A DNA stretch of 64,000 nucleotides from Periplaneta americana (GCF_040183065.1 NC_091120.1:14810708-14874707); one strand, 5' to 3'. Shown: positions 11,707 through 22,950, counted from the stretch's first letter. A program made the numbers and translations. The notes: generated by a model from the letters alone, not told the origin.

Positions 11707-12243
11707 TAACAATAGGAGTTTTGCCAGGAACGTCAATGCTTATCTATATAACAAATATTATTAGTTTACAATAATTTGTCACATTTATTTGGTTTTTAAT
11801 GTTTTCGGCTTGATTAAACCATCTTCAGAAAAGTTTTATGCCTAAATACATGAAAGTGATACAAACAAATAAACCAATTAAATGAATCTCTTTAGAAGTA
11901 GGTGAACATAAAATAAAATAAAAACATTACAGTATTAAAACTGGGCTATGTGAGCCATGATCAAAGTTAATCTAATTTTAGTATTTAATAACTTTGATCA
12001 TGGCTCACATAGCCCAGTTTTAATACTGTAATGTTTTAATTTTATTGTATATTCACCTACTTCTAAAGAGATTCATTTAATTGGTTTATTTATTTGTATC
12101 ACACACACATGTACCACTTTCATGTATTTAGGCATAAACTTTTCTGTTAAAAAGCCAAATAAATGTGACAAATTATTGTCAACTAATAATATTTGTTATA
12201 TAGATAAGCATTGACGGTTCCTGGCAAAACTCCTATTGTTATT
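11707..12243. mobile_element. Long foldback (hairpin) element, 537 bases
   Basis: The left arm begins TAACAATAGGAGTTTTGCC, and its reverse complement (GGCAAAACTCCTATTGTTA) closes the right arm. Arms of about 260 bases pair almost perfectly around a loop of roughly 19 bases at 11970-11988. Differences include about 30 extra bases near 11800-11830 on the left and a short CA run on the right. There is no coding capacity. It ends about 62 bases before the acceptor of the next Ki-67-like exon. Class is uncertain (MITE or foldback). Confidence 0.9.
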
Positions 12244-12305
12244 GCATCAGCTTATCGGCCCTTATCATGCCTTTCAAATTTTTTATTTTGTTTGCTTTGT
12301 TGTAG

Positions 12306-13395
12306 GTTATTTCTGCTGTTGCTGATAGTACCACAGCTACAACTAGAAGCACACGTAACAAGAAAGGATCAACATCAATTGAAAGTAGTTCAGAACCACC
12401 AAAGAAACGAGGCAGAAAGGAAGAAAGTAAAATATATGCTGACGAGGATTTGCCCTCGCAGTCTAAAAGTGGTGCTAGAGTCCACTTCGACATCCCAGGC
12501 ACTCCACCTACACCAGTTAGATCTTCAAGAAGAAAGAAGGTTACTGATATCGTGACCTCTCCTGTTGAGAAGGGAACAAGAAAATTGAAGGGAAGCACAG
12601 AAGAAACAAAACCAGCTGATGGTGTGAGTGATCAGACAATTATTCCTTCTCCACCAGGCAGACGCACACGGGGAACTAAGGTTCCTGTAAAAGAAGCTAC
12701 ACCTACTAGAAGTAAACGAGGCGCAAAAAAGGTTGTTGAAGTAGATTCTCCACCTAAACAACAGCAGAACATCTCTGTGGTTAATGAAGATACACACCCA
12801 GCTAAGAGAAAGAGAGGTGCTACTGCTACAGTTGTGATAGATTCATCACCACTTACTAAAAGAAAACGGGTTGCTACTGTTGCTGCAAGTGCTGAGTCTC
12901 CTGTACCTTCTAAAAATCGAAGAGTTGCTGAATCAGCTGTGGAGGTGGAGGTTCCTCATTCACCAGTTGTAAGGAAAACAAGAGGTAGAACAGCTACCGT
13001 TGTAGCAGTATCAAGTTCAGCTGATGGAAGCATTTCTGATTTTGACACAACCAAACAGCAGAAAACGAAAAGTTCGGGATCTCCTGTGAAAAGAGGGAAA
13101 CGGGGTGCTAAGGTTGTCGAAGTTACTCCCATTATTGCTGAAAACAGTTCTGATGTCATCACTCCCAAACAGGCAGAATCAGCTTCAAGATCTCCTGTGA
13201 AAAGAGGAAAACGGGGTGGCAAAGTTGTCAAAGCTACTTCCGTTACTGCTGAAAGCAGTTCTGATGTCATCACTACCAGACAGACAGAAAAAGATTCTGG
13301 AACTCCTGTGAAAAGAGGAAAACGGGGTACCAAGGTTATTGAACTTTCTGTGACTCCAGAGTCTCCAAAAAGGTTACGAGGTGCTAAAACTTCAG
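12306..13395 (+). CDS. Ki-67-like protein, second visible exon (basic repeats, AT-hook-like)
   Basis: Acceptor tttgttgtAG (to 12305) and donor TCAG|GTAAAT bound 1090 bases, entering in phase 0 and leaving one base. The frame matches the previous exon (AAG|GTT) and the next (G|AA gives Glu). Visible features: PPKKRGRK near exon residue 36, AT-hook-like; ARVHFDIPGTPPTP at residue 57, a good RVxF PP1 docking candidate followed by TP sites; and repeated [ST]PVKRGKRG-[AGT]-KV units at about 258, 298 and 338, with looser RKRG/RKRVA relatives before them. Family knowledge: Ki-67 binds DNA through its C-terminal region, so a basic DNA-binding tail is in character. No enzymatic motif is seen. Confidence 0.85.
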
Positions 13396-15441
13396 GTAAA
13401 TTTAATATTCTTTACATCTATTTATGATAGAAATAAAATCTAAAAATTTAAATATATGGAATAAAGAATATAATTACAAACAAGAGAAATAGAAATAAAA
13501 TAATACAATCAATATAAAAAAGGAGATACAGTAGTATTACAAAATTTGAGACCGAATGAGCAGCGCTCGTGTTCGATCGCAGTTCAGATATAATATTAAT
13601 AGGCCTATAAGAGAATATAAAATAAAATAGGAAATAAAATTAAAATTACAGTTACAGAAATAGATTTCATATTTTCAGACTAGCATGCATAATAAGCAGT
13701 TTTGTCATTGGCAATCTGATGTTTACACACTGAGCTAGTGCAGCAGTCTGGCAGGCAGATTTATTAATCAATAAAATTGGCAAACTGTAACTTTTCCTGC
13801 CAGTAACTTGGCAGTCTGTGAGCATTGTTTGATTTGGCTTTGATGTACTTCATTTTACGTCATTAATTTCCATTGAAGACAGTAATGTCAAGATCCGTGA
13901 TCCCAAAAACTTATCCTCTTAGGATGCACTGTTATACTTGTTAGGAAACTTGCTTAACCCTTCCAAGTAAGCACCTCATGATGCACTGCATGTCTGCGTC
14001 ATTTCATAGCACCTCTGGAAGTGATTTTCTGTCATTTGGTCGAATTCCCTGGGGTTTCCCCCCCCCCCCCCCCCCCCCGTTGGAACATATTTTAACTTCA
14101 TTTTCAATCCAAGCAATAGCAAAAGAAAAGTCTGCAGTCAAAATTGTTTGACATGTACCATATGAAATACGTACTTGTTAGAATGGCTTACCCCCCCCCC
14201 CCACACACACACACATTTTTTTCAATTTGACTTGTGTGAGATGATCGATGGTCATCTTCTGTGGACTTTCTTCCCTCTTTAAATTGATTGTATCAAATAC
14301 GAACATTTTTATGGCTTGAACCTATTGGTTTTAAAAGCATTTGTTTTTTATTCAAAATTTTACATATGCTATTACTATGATGTACATATGCTCTTCATTC
14401 TTGTACAGTTAATTTTAACTGTGACTGCAGATTCACAACATTCTATCTTTAAAGAAAGACTGCACCCTATTGATAGAAGACTAGATGATAAAAGCTTCTC
14501 AACCGAATAATAACACGCATTTCCCATATTTATTCTGCATTTAATTTCCTCCCGAGTGTCATTTATATTTGTAGAAAGTAACTATCAGTTGTAGTATTTG
14601 TCAGTACCAGAATTCGAAACAGCTGACAAAAGAAAATTCAACCTGACAACTAAAAAAATCACTATAATGCACTAGCATATGTAGCAAGAAGGGAAAAATT
14701 GTTAGGTTTTACCCTTACAGTTGATGATCCCTGGTTGATATTCAGTAATAAACTAAGTTCACTTATAGTTATTCTCCTATTTTCTTGGACAAGAGCATCA
14801 ACATGTGAACATTGAATTTGGCATGATACCCTTGAGCACTTGCTCTAATCATGGATTGTCCTTTAGAGATGTTCGACCAGAACAAAACTGTGCACACCAA
14901 TCCTTTACACCTGTTTTCCCTAGGCATGTCTCTCCATATACTGAATTTCAGCAGGTGGATGCTGCTTGCAGTCAAAAAACCAATTGTAGCACTATTCATT
15001 TTCGAATACTTTTATCTTGCACCATTCGCTTTTTCTTTTTTTCATTTATTCAGAACAACAGTAACTAGTATGCTAACCACACCGACCAGTAGAAAGTATA
15101 TAACCATTGTTGCTAATACTCCTAAAGTGAACTCTGTTCTACACTCCTGTTGCACACAGTAAGCTTGTCCAACTTTTATTTGAACTAATCAAATATTTTA
15201 CTGTCAGGGAATTGCTGAACTTGTAATTTCACTCGCTGATAGTTTGTACGTATTTATATCGAGAAAAGCTAGAAATTTAAAAAGAGAGATATATCATGTT
15301 GACTTTTTTTTTCTCCTAATATGGATTAAAAGTTGTTTGACATTTTTTTATTTGACTTTAGAGGATAATTATGAATTCGCCATAGAAAATGCTAAGTTTC
15401 TTAATTTTTTATGGTTACATTTTAATTACCTTGAATTTCAG
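13396..15441. other. Intron of the Ki-67-like gene
   Basis: GT-AG intron with a C tract at about 14058-14080, a second at 14190 leading into a CA run, and a minus-strand LINE remnant (14470-14578). Small open frames here show no family signature. Some sequence around 13530-13640 has the look of a dispersed repeat but I could not bound it. Confidence 0.6.
14470..14578 (-). pseudogene. RTE-like LINE fragment
   Basis: Nearly identical to 53985-54080. On the minus strand it encodes the segment INMG-[NK]-x-x-YYSVEKLLSSS found in the larger copies at 26938-27426 and 53874-54131. Only about 100 bases survive. Confidence 0.75.
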
Positions 15442-15544
15442 AAGAAAATGTATCTGCAGACACGAAGACTAAGGGGAAAAAATCCAGGGTAGTTTCAAGT
15501 CCAGTGTCCAAGTCCAAGTCGCCATCCCCACTTGCCACAAGGAG
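15442..15544 (+). CDS. Ki-67-like protein, third visible exon
   Basis: Acceptor ttgaatttCAG and donor GGAG|GTATGT bound 103 bases. Joining the single base G left by the previous exon gives Glu, then ENVSADTKTKGKK, SRVVSSPVSKSKSPSPLATR, leaving two bases for the next exon. The residues are Ser/Pro/Lys-rich like the rest of the protein. RVVSSP is not a canonical RVxF. The alternative frame beginning with ATG inside the exon is rejected because it breaks both junctions. Confidence 0.8.
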
Positions 15545-15548
15545 GTAT

Positions 15549-16360
15549 GTGCATTTTATTTATTTATGCTCGAGCATGCCGAAATGTAGTAATTATACAC
15601 CTGGTAGCAGTCCTTTAATGCATGTCATTAAAGTACACCTATTTATTAAAGTTCAGGTTTTCGATTATTCTCGGATATGCAATCGAAAGACAACTAGCAA
15701 AATGTTACGCAGGCTGGAAATCCAATACTGTCGCAGAAGGTTATGTTCTGTGACAGTAGTTAATTATAAATAATATTCAAATAAATTCATTGTCATCTCG
15801 TTTTTCAATGTCTAAATCAATATCAAGGTTATATCAAGATTGTTTATTTTACTCTCTAGATTATATCAAGGTCGTCGACATTCGTTGCCCAGAAAAAATC
15901 AATGCTTTCACGTCAGCACACATCTCACAATTTACAAGATTGCACAAGATCAGTTCGCTCCCCAGTCACATAAGAACAACATGAATACTTATGAATAATT
16001 TCAAGTTAGAAATATGGTCGAGCATAAAAAGTCGTATGAAACTTGCCTATAATGGTACCGTAAAGTGGGGTGACTTTGAACAGTAATTTAGCTCCTTTCT
16101 AAATTAAATGCTGTAGCCAACTGCGAAAAAACTGTTTCAGTTGTCAATAAATTAGTTCAGTTTTTTCGCAATAGGGTACAGCATTTAATTTAGAAGGGCG
16201 CTAAATTACTGTTCAAAGTCACCCCGCTTTACGGTAATTAAGATGCTCGTATGAAAATTATGAAACTCACTTGCGCTCGTTTCATAAACATCCTCACGTC
16301 TTAATTACTGCCATTATAGGCTCGTTGCATAATGTACTATTATGGTCTTATTGTGCTAAT
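15549..16360. repeat. Unclassified dispersed repeat in the intron, palindromic end
   Basis: Sequence with low coding content ends in an outer palindrome (TATGAAACTTGCCTATAATGG at 16036 pairing loosely with CCATTATAGGCTCGTTGCAT near 16311). That palindrome is itself split by the MITE at 16056-16236. The left border is a guess. Confidence 0.4.
16056..16236. mobile_element. Palindromic MITE of 181 bases
   Basis: TACCGTAAAGTGGGGTGACT at the left end is matched by its complement at the right (CCCCGCTTTACGGTA), and pairing continues through GAACAGTAATTTAGC to a central AT-rich loop. TA sits at both borders, compatible with a TA target duplication. It lies inside a larger repeat. Confidence 0.8.
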
Positions 16361-16597
16361 ATTGCATCATTTATATGAAGCCGACAACATTATTCGAACT
16401 AAAGCCCTTACACATACTGCACTAGCCCATATAGGAGGTACGACTTCACTGATTGGCTGTGAGTGATTAATGAAGTAATATGACTGGCATGTCTCTGAAG
16501 AACTGTAATTCTGCATGCACATCTGCATGGAGTAGCTGTTCTCTGAAAAGAATGGTACGAGATATCCAGCTCAGTAGAAGCAATTCTGATAGATTTA

Positions 16598-18280
16598 GGC
16601 TGGTATTCATAGTCGACACTTTCGATTAAAGCAGGGCAGGGCACATTACGTGATTCTGAGAAATGAGCGCTGTGTGCTTTAAAGAACGCGTCTTGCGAGC
16701 GCTGCGACGTATGCATACTGTACGTCATTCAGTGTCGGTGCAGTGGTGACTCTGTGGCATGAAACACTCCAACTGATTAAGAGGTTCAATATCCAATGAC
16801 ATTATTCTCTACAACATGCTACTGAATATGACAAATATGTTAGTAATGAACGCCATAAATTAATACAACTTAAAGAAAATGTTTCTCAGGTACATTATAT
16901 TAGAATATCTATTTGATATTTACATTGCATTATAGGTTATTTAAGTTGTATTAATTTATGATCATATATCATATCACATTATATTATATTATATTATATT
17001 ATATTATATCATATTATATATTAACAGAATGACAATAATGCACTTAGTGAATCGGCTATGAGAATTAGCCACAAAATTTGCCACGAAATTGCAAAGGAAT
17101 TGAAAACATTCAACAAAGGTGAATTCATCAAGCGATGTTTAATTATATTGGCAGATGAACTCTGTCCACAGCAAGTAGGGGAAGTGGAAGCCATACACCT
17201 TCTCGTAGAACCGTGGTGAGGAGATTGCAGTATGTGCGTATGGGTTATGTAAATAAGCCTAATGATTTGTGTGTGTCTATAGAGCGAAGTTTATTTCATT
17301 AAATTAATAAGAGTGTTATAAATTCTGTACTGTACAATGGTTTGATGTAATATCCTTATAAACTATAATGTACTGACAGACTGAATGACTAGAACAACCG
17401 TGGCTCTTGTTATATTAATGCAGGGAAGGTAGCTGTAATGCGAGTCCGCCACTGCGTGAGCGTTCCGCTCTGGCTTGGAATTGAAGTGCCTTGCGGAGCG
17501 AGAGCAGCTCTGGCAGACTAAATGGAGCCACTCTCATGCTCGGTCCTGGATTAAAGTGTCCTTTGGAAGACACAAAGTATCACTTTTCCGTTGCACAGTC
17601 GACACTTTGGTGCAAAGGAACACTTTGGATGAAAGTGTACTTCCGACCACACTTTGAGCCGAAAGTGTCACTTTGTAGAAAAATGGCGGACGTCTTGGAA
17701 GTTGTCGAATTATTTATTAGAACGTACGGAAGAGGTGGCACAATTAGTGGACAATGTACGAAAGCGCTACATTAGGGATAGACCTAAAGACAATCCTGTG
17801 GAATTTTATAATGATATAGAATGTAAAAAAGCGGTTCAGATTCGATAAAGAAACTTATTGAGATTGCTCATCGACTACCTGTATTTTGAGATAAGATTTG
17901 TCTTGATGTTGATATAATCATTACTATTTTGATAATATATATTTTCATGCCAGTAAGCAATATATCTGATATGGCTGCTTCTGCTGAGATGCTGTCTCTA
18001 GTTCATGTGCAGTCATAACCTCACCATGAAAAGAGATCTCATACCATTAGGCCTATTTTGTTTTGCATTGTAGAAAAATGTGGTATTCAAAATATTCCTG
18101 AAGAGCAGCCAATAATGGAAACAAGAGAGAAAGAGGGAGAATAATAAAAATAATAATAATGTGTTTATTTCATTCTTTTGACTTCTATTCACTATTCACG
18201 AAAAAGACAAAAATGAAAACGAAAATAAAGGGAATAAAACGATATATCAATTAAGAAGATTCATATAGAACTTAACCTAA

Positions 18281-18313
<33 letters not shown>

Positions 18314-18867
18314 TAGGTTACGTTTCTCAGTCCAACTTAACCTAACTATATAAATCAGTGGAACGGATACATACAAAACCTAACTTAACGATATAAATCA
18401 ATGAAAAAGATATGTACAAAATGTAATCTAAATATATAAATCAATGGAGCAGCTATGTACTGTACAAAACCTAACCTAATTTCACCAGCAGTATCACTAC
18501 CTATTTAATAAAATATTTTATATCTGAACTGGCTGAAATAATCTAAACTATCGGCAACAAAAACTAAAAACTGAAATAAAAGAACTATAAACATATATTT
18601 TCGTTCTCGCGCGATCAATTAGGCTCCCAACTCAAATCATAAGCGTTATAATCTGTGGGTTACACATTAATTTGTTATTGTTTGTTCACTTGTTTTGAAA
18701 GGCATTGTGGGACTTCTGTTACCAACCAAATTGTAACTCTACACTTTGCTGGCATAAAGTGCACTTCTTCAATCGTCTATGAATACCACTAATATGAAAG
18801 AGCCACTTTCGTCAAAAGTGTCACTTTGCAAAATGGTGATATAAAGTGTCGACTATGAATACCAGCC
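16598..18867 (+). mobile_element. PIF/Harbinger-like element with decayed transposase
   Basis: Inverted repeats GGCTGGTATTCATAGTCGAC and its complement bound 2270 bases, flanked by TTA at 16595-16597 and 18868-18870, the classic Harbinger target. Subterminal AAAGTGT/ACACTTT motifs are repeated many times around 17540-17670 and 18790-18850. After ATGGCGGAC at 17681 a broken frame reads ADVLEVVELF, then (frameshift) VDNVRKRYIRDRPKDNPVEF and KKRFRFDKET, matching the start of Harbinger transposases. The catalytic domain is absent. An (ATATT)n tract at 16978-17012 and (AT)n at 18283-18310 lie inside. Confidence 0.8.
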
Positions 18868-19049
18868 TTAGTGGGACTTGGATACAAAGCGGCTCTTACA
18901 GCCTCTCTTGTGTGTGGACTGTGGTGTTACAGTATCTGTTTATCTCCAAAACATTGCCATCACTTTCAAATTTTGCAGCCAATCTATTCACTGTCTGCAG
19001 GGAGACCACCACGTACCAAAATAAAAATGGAAATGCTCCTGAGTACAGA

Positions 19050-20000
19050 TTCTCTCTTCTTCTTCTCATGGTACTACAGCCGTTTGCCAGCCTTGACCGC
19101 CCCAACAATTGTCCTCCATCTCATCCTATCACTTGCTGCTCTCCTCTATGCCCCCACACCACTCTTCAACAAGTCATCCTCTACAGACTGCAACCATCTC
19201 ACTGGAGGTCTTCCAACTCTTCGACTGCCATAAATAGTATTGAAGGTCAACTTTCTAGCTGGGTATTGTTCCTCTGTTCTGTATAAATGGCCCAGCCACT
19301 GTATTCTTCTTCTTTAATTTCTCTTACTATGTCAGGGTCGTTAAATATTTTATATAGTTCAGAATTGTATCTTATTCTCCACTTTCCCATTTCGCTCACA
19401 GGGCCGTATATTCTTCTCAGGATCTTTCTTTCAAATGCTGCTAGCTTATTTTCATCTTCTTTATTTATAGCCCAGGTCTCAGCTCCATACGCTAGCACTG
19501 GTCTAATAAGGGTCTTATATAATTTTATTTTGGTTTTCCTGTGTATATATCTGGATCTCATTTGTCTATTTAGTCCATAATAACTTCTGTTAGCTAAAGT
19601 TAGTCTATGCTTAATTTCTTGCTCTATTTTTCCATCATCAGTTACTTTCACCCCTAGGTATTTAAATTCCTTTACTCTTTGGAACCTATGATGTCCAGCA
19701 TCTAAATGGTCATTTTTTTTTTACTGATTTTTTTGTTATTTCCATGTATTTAGTTTTCTCTTTGTTTATCTGTAATCCCATCTTTTTTGCAGCTGTTTCC
19801 AATTTAATGAAAGTATCTCTTAGATCCCTCATTGATCTGCTCACTATGTCCAGGTCATCAGCATATCCTAATATCTGTGTTGATTTAGTGTAAATGGTTG
19901 CTCTTGTATCAATGTTTGAGTCCCTGATGACTTTTTCCAAAGCTATATTGAAGAGAAGGCAAGCCAGTGTATCTCCTTGTCCTGAGTCCAGATTACAGTC
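19050..20000 (-). pseudogene. LINE reverse transcriptase, 3' part, frameshifted
   Basis: Reading the minus strand from 19990: GDTLA with LLFNIALEKVIRDSNI, the catalytic YADDLDIVSRS, INKEKTKYMEI, then a shift, then LYKTLIRPVLAYGAETW, FERKILRRIYGP and RVGRPPVRWL, before a poor 3' end near 19060. The order of thumb and C-terminal motifs is that of RTE-like non-LTR elements. The 5' half (endonuclease and early RT) is missing. At least two frame breaks are visible. It is a different family from the copy at 26405. Confidence 0.85.
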
Positions 20001-20270
20001 TTTATTTTTTTTTTATTTTTTTTTATTTTATTTATTTATTTATTTATTTTTTTTTTTTTTTTGTAAAATAAGACCATTTTCATATTTGCTCCACCCTTGT
20101 ACTGCTGCTTCACAAACTGGACCAGGTAGTACCTCTCCTTTGTAACATCAAGTGCTGTCATATACCGAACCATGAATGAATAGAATTTGAAAGTTCTGAA
20201 TCCAAAATTATTCATTCTATTATACATTTTCAGTGTGTGTGGGCCACCCTGCATGTATTCTCCTCTCCTC
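20001..20270 (-). repeat. Poly(A)-tailed retroposed segment of unknown origin
   Basis: On the minus strand about 205 bases end in a long A-rich tail (seen on plus as T runs 20001-20062). The body has an open frame containing NNFGFRTFKFYSFMVRYMTA and YYLVQFVKQQYKGG, which I cannot assign. It could be a processed pseudogene or an unusual SINE or LINE tail. It abuts the LINE at 19050-20000. Confidence 0.4.
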
Positions 20271-20442
20271 CTCGCAGTTCTGTAGTCTCAAATGTATTAC
20301 TATGCAGGTTTCATGGAGTACTTTCAATGTGTTGATAGTCCATGAGCATACATAATACATTTTTCGTTATATGAGTTTGTCCACTTGTGAGATTTGCTGT
20401 CATAACAAAATTTGTATGCTTATTTGTGATGTTTAATTTCAG

Positions 20443-20530
20443 AACTGCCAGACAGACAAAGAAGAAAGAAGTGAGTAATGACAATGTAACACCAGATCGT
20501 AAAACACGATCAAGTCGAAGGAAGAGGTAA
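20443..20530 (+). CDS. Ki-67-like protein, last coding exon
   Basis: Acceptor gtttaatttcAG precedes 88 bases that complete the Arg codon left by the previous exon. They encode TARQTKKKEVSNDNVTPDRK, TRSSRRKR and TAA (20528-20530). The end is strongly basic with a bipartite nuclear-localisation character. Two donor-like sites follow closely: GAG|GTAATG at 20526/20527, which would remove the stop and extend the protein by four residues (CSLH) after RKR, and AAAG|GTATGT at 20544/20545, which would leave the stop and splice within the 3' UTR. The second has the better consensus. Confidence 0.75.
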
Positions 20531-20544
20531 TGATCATGTAAAGG

Positions 20545-22023
20545 TATGTAAATTGCTCTGATGTTAATATGTAAGAATGTTCTTAGAGATACGTCATGTC
20601 AAACATATGCCAAACATACACGTCCCTCGGCAGTCTTCAATTACAGATCAGCTGGGAAAACGTCACTGGGATGACCTATAAAGAGATGGCAAAAAAAAAA
20701 AAACTTCGTAGACCAGAATAGTTCTTCTAGCACTGTTACCTATTTAGATGATGATGATTTTTGACAGATATGTTCATGTTCACCTCAAGAAAGCTTTTTT
20801 TGGTAGAGGATATTATAATATTATGGCTATTAGAGGTAATTCATATTTTATCCTCTACTCTTACACTTTTTCTATACATTTGGTCATTCTAATATAGTTT
20901 AATTGCACTAAAAAGTGTTTCTTGTGGCAGCATAATACTTAGCAGCCGCGTGAGGTGTAGTTCTTGACAACATCTGTTATAGTGCATGAGAAATAAGGTT
21001 ATGATTGACACTGTAGAGGTGAGGTGTGATTTGAAGACCAGTGATTTTGTGACTGGTTCCGACTATGACTATAGTTAAAAAATCACAGCTCTGAGAAATC
21101 GCGATCTCTGCCCAATATGTGGACTCATAGCGATGATGACTGATGTACGTAGTGTGATGGCTCCAGACAGTTGCAAGTCAGAAGATTCATATCATATTAA
21201 CTTAGTGGACAACAAGATAACTGGTCTATATTCTGCATACTGCAGATTTCCCCATCCATCTCTTAAAGGGAATTGCCAGTATTATACAAGCTTTAGTTAT
21301 AGTAAATTAAATTACATTATGAAGTAAGAAAATACTGAATTGTATTAAATGATTCTAGGTTATATAAAATAATTATAAATACAGTTTTGACATGCACAGA
21401 AAACCAACAAGCTGGAGAATGTAATCAACTGTAGCATATGACATAATATGCCCTACAACATGTTGCGCCGCATGCAATGCTCCTGCCACCTAACACTAAA
21501 ACTTTGCATAAGATATCCCTATTGTTGACCAGCAGCAAGTAAAGGTACGGTCACACATCGCTACTTTTGCAGCGAAACTTTTGTACTGCAGCTGCAATTA
21601 CAAGGGCCGTAAAAAAATAATTTCACTAGGGACCATTAACAGAAAGAAAACACAATTTCATTGAGCAAATTTAATGGAACAGAAACAGCGATTGTTGAGC
21701 TATTTTTCAACATATTCCCCGCTGGAATTGAGACATTAGTCATATCATCAGATTGACAGATAGGTGCAGACGGCTGTGAAATGCTGCTGATTCCATGCAA
21801 TTGTGCTTTTTTTCTGTAAACGGCCCCAAGGAAAATCACTTCTTGGACGGCCTCGTAATTGTGGTATTGTATCCACTAGTAACAGAAAAACACAATCCAA
21901 ATCTTCATTTCATTTTCCATTTGTAGTATTTTATTTAATATGAGAACTAACATTTACAATGATGGAAGTTTTAGTTTTATTATTCTACTCCTGATTTATT
22001 TTATTTTATTTTTTTTTTTTCAG
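20545..22023. other. Probable intron in the 3' UTR of the Ki-67-like gene
   Basis: Bounded by GTATGT at 20545 and a strong T-rich acceptor (tttttttttttCAG) ending at 22023. No host frame is visible. Near 21541 a sequence beginning GGTACGGTCACACATCGC looks like a one-sided transposon end, and 21600-21850 appears to be a repeat remnant. Confidence 0.45.
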
Positions 22024-22950
22024 GTGCAGTCTTCATTGAATGTTAAATTAATGTTTGCGTGAGTGTGTGTGTATGTGGTAAAGACAGCAGAGTTAAGTGT
22101 GTGAGTGAATGTTGGATTCAAATTTAGTATGTTGGTACTATATAGTAACACTTTCTTCAAATTTAACATGGTTTGTGGTGTATTTTCGTGACCTGAGAAT
22201 ATGTAAATATCATAATCTAACTACTTTTTTTTGTACAGAATGTATTTTTATAAGGATACTTATTTCAACCATTTCAGTACAGAATTACTTGTGAAGCAAA
22301 ATTAGTTCTCTGAAATTATGGAGGAATATTCACAAATTTTGTTTCGTTTGTGGACATCTGCCTTAATAAGTTGCCTTGCCTTTTAATATGTGGTACAAAA
22401 AAAGTTACATAATGCAGTCTCTCACAATTTCCAGCTCATTCCTTGCCATTCTGAGCATACTACTGATTTTAGATCTGTGGTTTCAATAATTTAAACTTTT
22501 CATATTTCACAAAGTACAACATTTTCATGTAATAGACGGTAGTTTCTAGGAAAATCATTTTAGCAATTTTGAATAGCTTAGTTAACATCATAGAACTAGA
22601 ACTAATATTAGTACAGAATGTATTGAATAAATATTTTAATGTAACTTTTAACAAATGAAAAAAAAACTTGACCCTCCCCCATTGTATTTGTAATGACTAA
22701 AATTTAAGGGATTTTTATATACAGATGGTTGTATTTCAAGAATATTATTGCAATTTCATATTTTTTAAATTTACATTTATGTATTGTTTTCATGTTATTT
22801 TTGGAATGTCTGTAAATATGGAAGAGTAGTGATGATTTTCCATATTACAGCAACTCGATATTCTGAAAATATCATGATACACAGGAGTTTTAAGTGCATT
22901 GCAATCCTGTCTTACAAGAAAAAATTGAATAAAGTTGTTTGAAGTAAATA
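22024..22950 (+). other. Probable 3' UTR terminal exon of the Ki-67-like gene
   Basis: Starts after the strong acceptor at 22012-22023. It is AT-rich and non-coding, with candidate AATAAA signals at 22626 and 22928. This assignment is inferred from the splice sites and poly(A) signals only. Confidence 0.45.
22928..22933 (+). terminator. Candidate poly(A) signal AATAAA
   Basis: AATAAAGTTGTTTG is followed by a T-rich stretch. It is the most distal good signal after the last acceptor of the Ki-67-like gene; an alternative is at 22626-22631. Confidence 0.4.

Noticed and set aside
12211-12555. 114-codon plus-strand frame starting ATG in the intron
   Set aside because: It overlaps the hairpin element and the true exon 12306-13395 in another frame; the exon frame joins its neighbours in phase and has the composition of the protein.
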